A DNA stretch of 5,782 bases from NCBI GenBank assembly GCA_020721165.1, contig DYNG01000072.1:1-5782 (forward strand), given 5' to 3'. The stretch is from Desulfocapsa sulfexigens. GTDB lineage: Bacteria; Desulfobacterota; Desulfobulbia; Desulfobulbales; Desulfocapsaceae. How positions within the stretch are numbered: the first letter of the stretch is position 1; the number at the start of each line of letters is the position of its first letter. A program made the position numbers and the translations under genes. Positions 4,583 through 5,782 of this stretch are shown one piece after another. The notes beneath the pieces are model-generated. The model ran no database searches. It was not told where the DNA came from and worked only from the letters and a program-made list of their open reading frames with translations.

Positions 4583-5782
4583 ATGAGTTCTCCCATCATC
4601 ACCCTGGCCGACCGCGTGACCAATATCAAACCCTCTCCCACCCTGGCCGTAAATGCCAAGGCCAAGGCCCTCAAGGCGGCGGGCGCTGACATTCTTAATT
4701 TCAGCGTGGGCGAACCTGACTTTGACACCCCCGCCCTCGTCTGTGAGGCCGGAAAAAAGGCGATTGATGAAGGATTTACCCGCTATACGGCGGTTCCCGG
4801 CATGCCAGAGTTGCGCGAAGCCGTTCGCCAACGGGTTTTGCAGGATAGAGGCTGGGCATACACCGTGGATGAAGTGCAGATCGCCTGTGGTGGCAAGCAC
4901 GGTCTGTACAATTCGTTTCAAGCGGTAATCAACCCCGGTGATGAGGTGCTGATCCCGACTCCCTACTGGGTTTCCTATCCCCCGATGGTCCAATTGGCCG
5001 GCGGCGTTCCGGTTCTGGTTCCCCTGCGCGAAGAGGACGATTTTGACCTCAAACCTGAAATGCTCAAAAAATACGCCACAGGCAAGACTCGGGCCATCAT
5101 CATCAACTCCCCCTCCAACCCGACCGGCTCGATCTTCTCCGTTGAGGCCCTCCAGTCCATTGCTGCTATGGCCCTGGAAAATGGCTGGCTGATTATCACC
5201 GATGATATTTATGAGACCATCACCTACGAGGATGAGAAGTTGCCCCATATCCTGGACATTGATGAGCGGCTCAAAGGCCAGACCCTGATCCTCAATGGCG
5301 TCTCCAAGTCCTTTGCCATGACCGGCTGGCGCATCGGCTGGACGATTGGCCCCAAGCATATTATTGCCGCCATGAATAAGATCCAGGGGCAATCCACCTC
5401 CAACCCCTCATCCATCTCCCAGAAAGCGGCCCTGGCTGCCGTTACTGGCCCCCAGGACTTCCCCGCCACCATGCTCAAGGCCTTCCTCCCCCGCCGCGAT
5501 TTCTTTGTCGCCGACCTCCGCTCCATTGAAGGGGTGAGTTGCGTGAATCCCAAAGGGGCCTTTTATGTTTTCCCCAATTTTTCAGCCTACTTTGGTAAAT
5601 CCTTCAAGGGCAAAGTCATAGCCAACTCGGTTGATCTCGCCGACTATTTCCTCGACGAAGCCCAGGTCGCCTCTGTGCCCGGCGCCGCCTTCGGTGCTGA
5701 CGCCTTCGTCCGCTTCTCCTTCGCCACCTCCATGGAGGTTATCAAGGAGGGCATGACCCGAATCAAGAAGGCCCTGGCCAAC
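4583..5782 (+). CDS. aspC: Class I PLP-dependent aminotransferase, aspartate/prephenate type (no stop inside window)
   Basis: This fold-type I aminotransferase transfers amino groups using pyridoxal phosphate, most likely between aspartate and 2-oxoglutarate. The frame runs exactly 400 codons to the window end, close to the full family length, so only the stop and perhaps a few residues are missing. Key sites are GEPDFDTP (43-50), GGKHGLYN (103-110), PYWVSYP (127-133), SPSNPTG (176-182, Asn179), TDDIY (206-210, Asp207 and Tyr210 contact PLP), the PLP lysine in NGVSKSFAMTGWRIGW (238-253, Lys242; Arg250 binds phosphate), and the substrate-carboxylate Arg in VRFSF (376-380, Arg377). This is the Ibeta group typified by the Thermus and Rhizobium enzymes. 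Lys16 in RVTNIKPS appears to align with a lysine linked to prephenate transamination, so a role in tyrosine/phenylalanine synthesis is possible. AGGA (4572-4575) stands 7 nt before the ATG. The symbol is provisional. Confidence 0.9.
   Translation, partial: MSSPIITLADRVTNIKPSPTLAVNAKAKALKAAGADILNFSVGEPDFDTPALVCEAGKKAIDEGFTRYTAVPGMPELREAVRQRVLQDRGWAYTVDEVQIACGGKHGLYNSFQAVINPGDEVLIPTPYWVSYPPMVQLAGGVPVLVPLREEDDFDLKPEMLKKYATGKTRAIIINSPSNPTGSIFSVEALQSIAAMALENGWLIITDDIYETITYEDEKLPHILDIDERLKGQTLILNGVSKSFAMTGWRIGWTIGPKHIIAAMNKIQGQSTSNPSSISQKAALAAVTGPQDFPATMLKAFLPRRDFFVADLRSIEGVSCVNPKGAFYVFPNFSAYFGKSFKGKVIANSVDLADYFLDEAQVASVPGAAFGADAFVRFSFATSMEVIKEGMTRIKKALAN

Noticed and set aside
4565..5392. 275-residue minus-strand frame
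   Set aside because: It is antisense to the aminotransferase, whose PLP-binding motifs are all intact in the plus frame; the low-complexity Gly/Asp-rich product matches no family.

Overview
The window reads as an ordinary housekeeping stretch of a Gram-negative bacterial chromosome of moderate GC content. The first gene encodes a lipoprotein with a Ser at +2, as expected for an outer-membrane lipoprotein. The gene order rplM-rpsI-argC, the type Ibeta aminotransferase and the protein sequences together suggest a deltaproteobacterium (Desulfobacterota, perhaps Desulfobulbales-like). That placement is inference from family resemblance and recalled gene order, not from a search.

Layout. Minus strand, left: hisB (histidine biosynthesis, 471-1067) is followed 55 nt downstream by the start of a lipoprotein gene that runs off the left edge (1-415). 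A 221-nt divergent region (1068-1288) separates hisB from the rightward genes. It carries a consensus-like TTGACA promoter for a tRNA-Gly(GCC) gene (1289-1363). A strong intrinsic terminator (1375-1405) follows the tRNA. Then come rplM (L13) and rpsI (S9), a second very strong terminator (2355-2390), argC (arginine biosynthesis), a 175-nt structured gap, truA (tRNA pseudouridine synthase), a 156-nt gap, and a class I aminotransferase whose reading frame is still open at the right edge (4583-5782).

Functionally the rightward block combines translation (tRNA-Gly, L13, S9, TruA) with amino-acid metabolism (ArgC, the aminotransferase). HisB adds a histidine step on the other strand. No mobile element, CRISPR array, phage gene, defence gene or new multi-gene system is visible.

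The parts worth a second look are non-coding. (1) The tRNA-Gly terminator sits only 37 nt before rplM, leaving little room for a separate ribosomal-protein promoter. (2) The argC-truA gap holds a 48-nt imperfect hairpin that looks like a dispersed intergenic repeat. (3) A perfect 16-bp palindrome with three GATC sites overlaps the truA start codon, which has no visible Shine-Dalgarno. (4) A 13-nt CA/TG dinucleotide tract lies inside the lipoprotein signal peptide.
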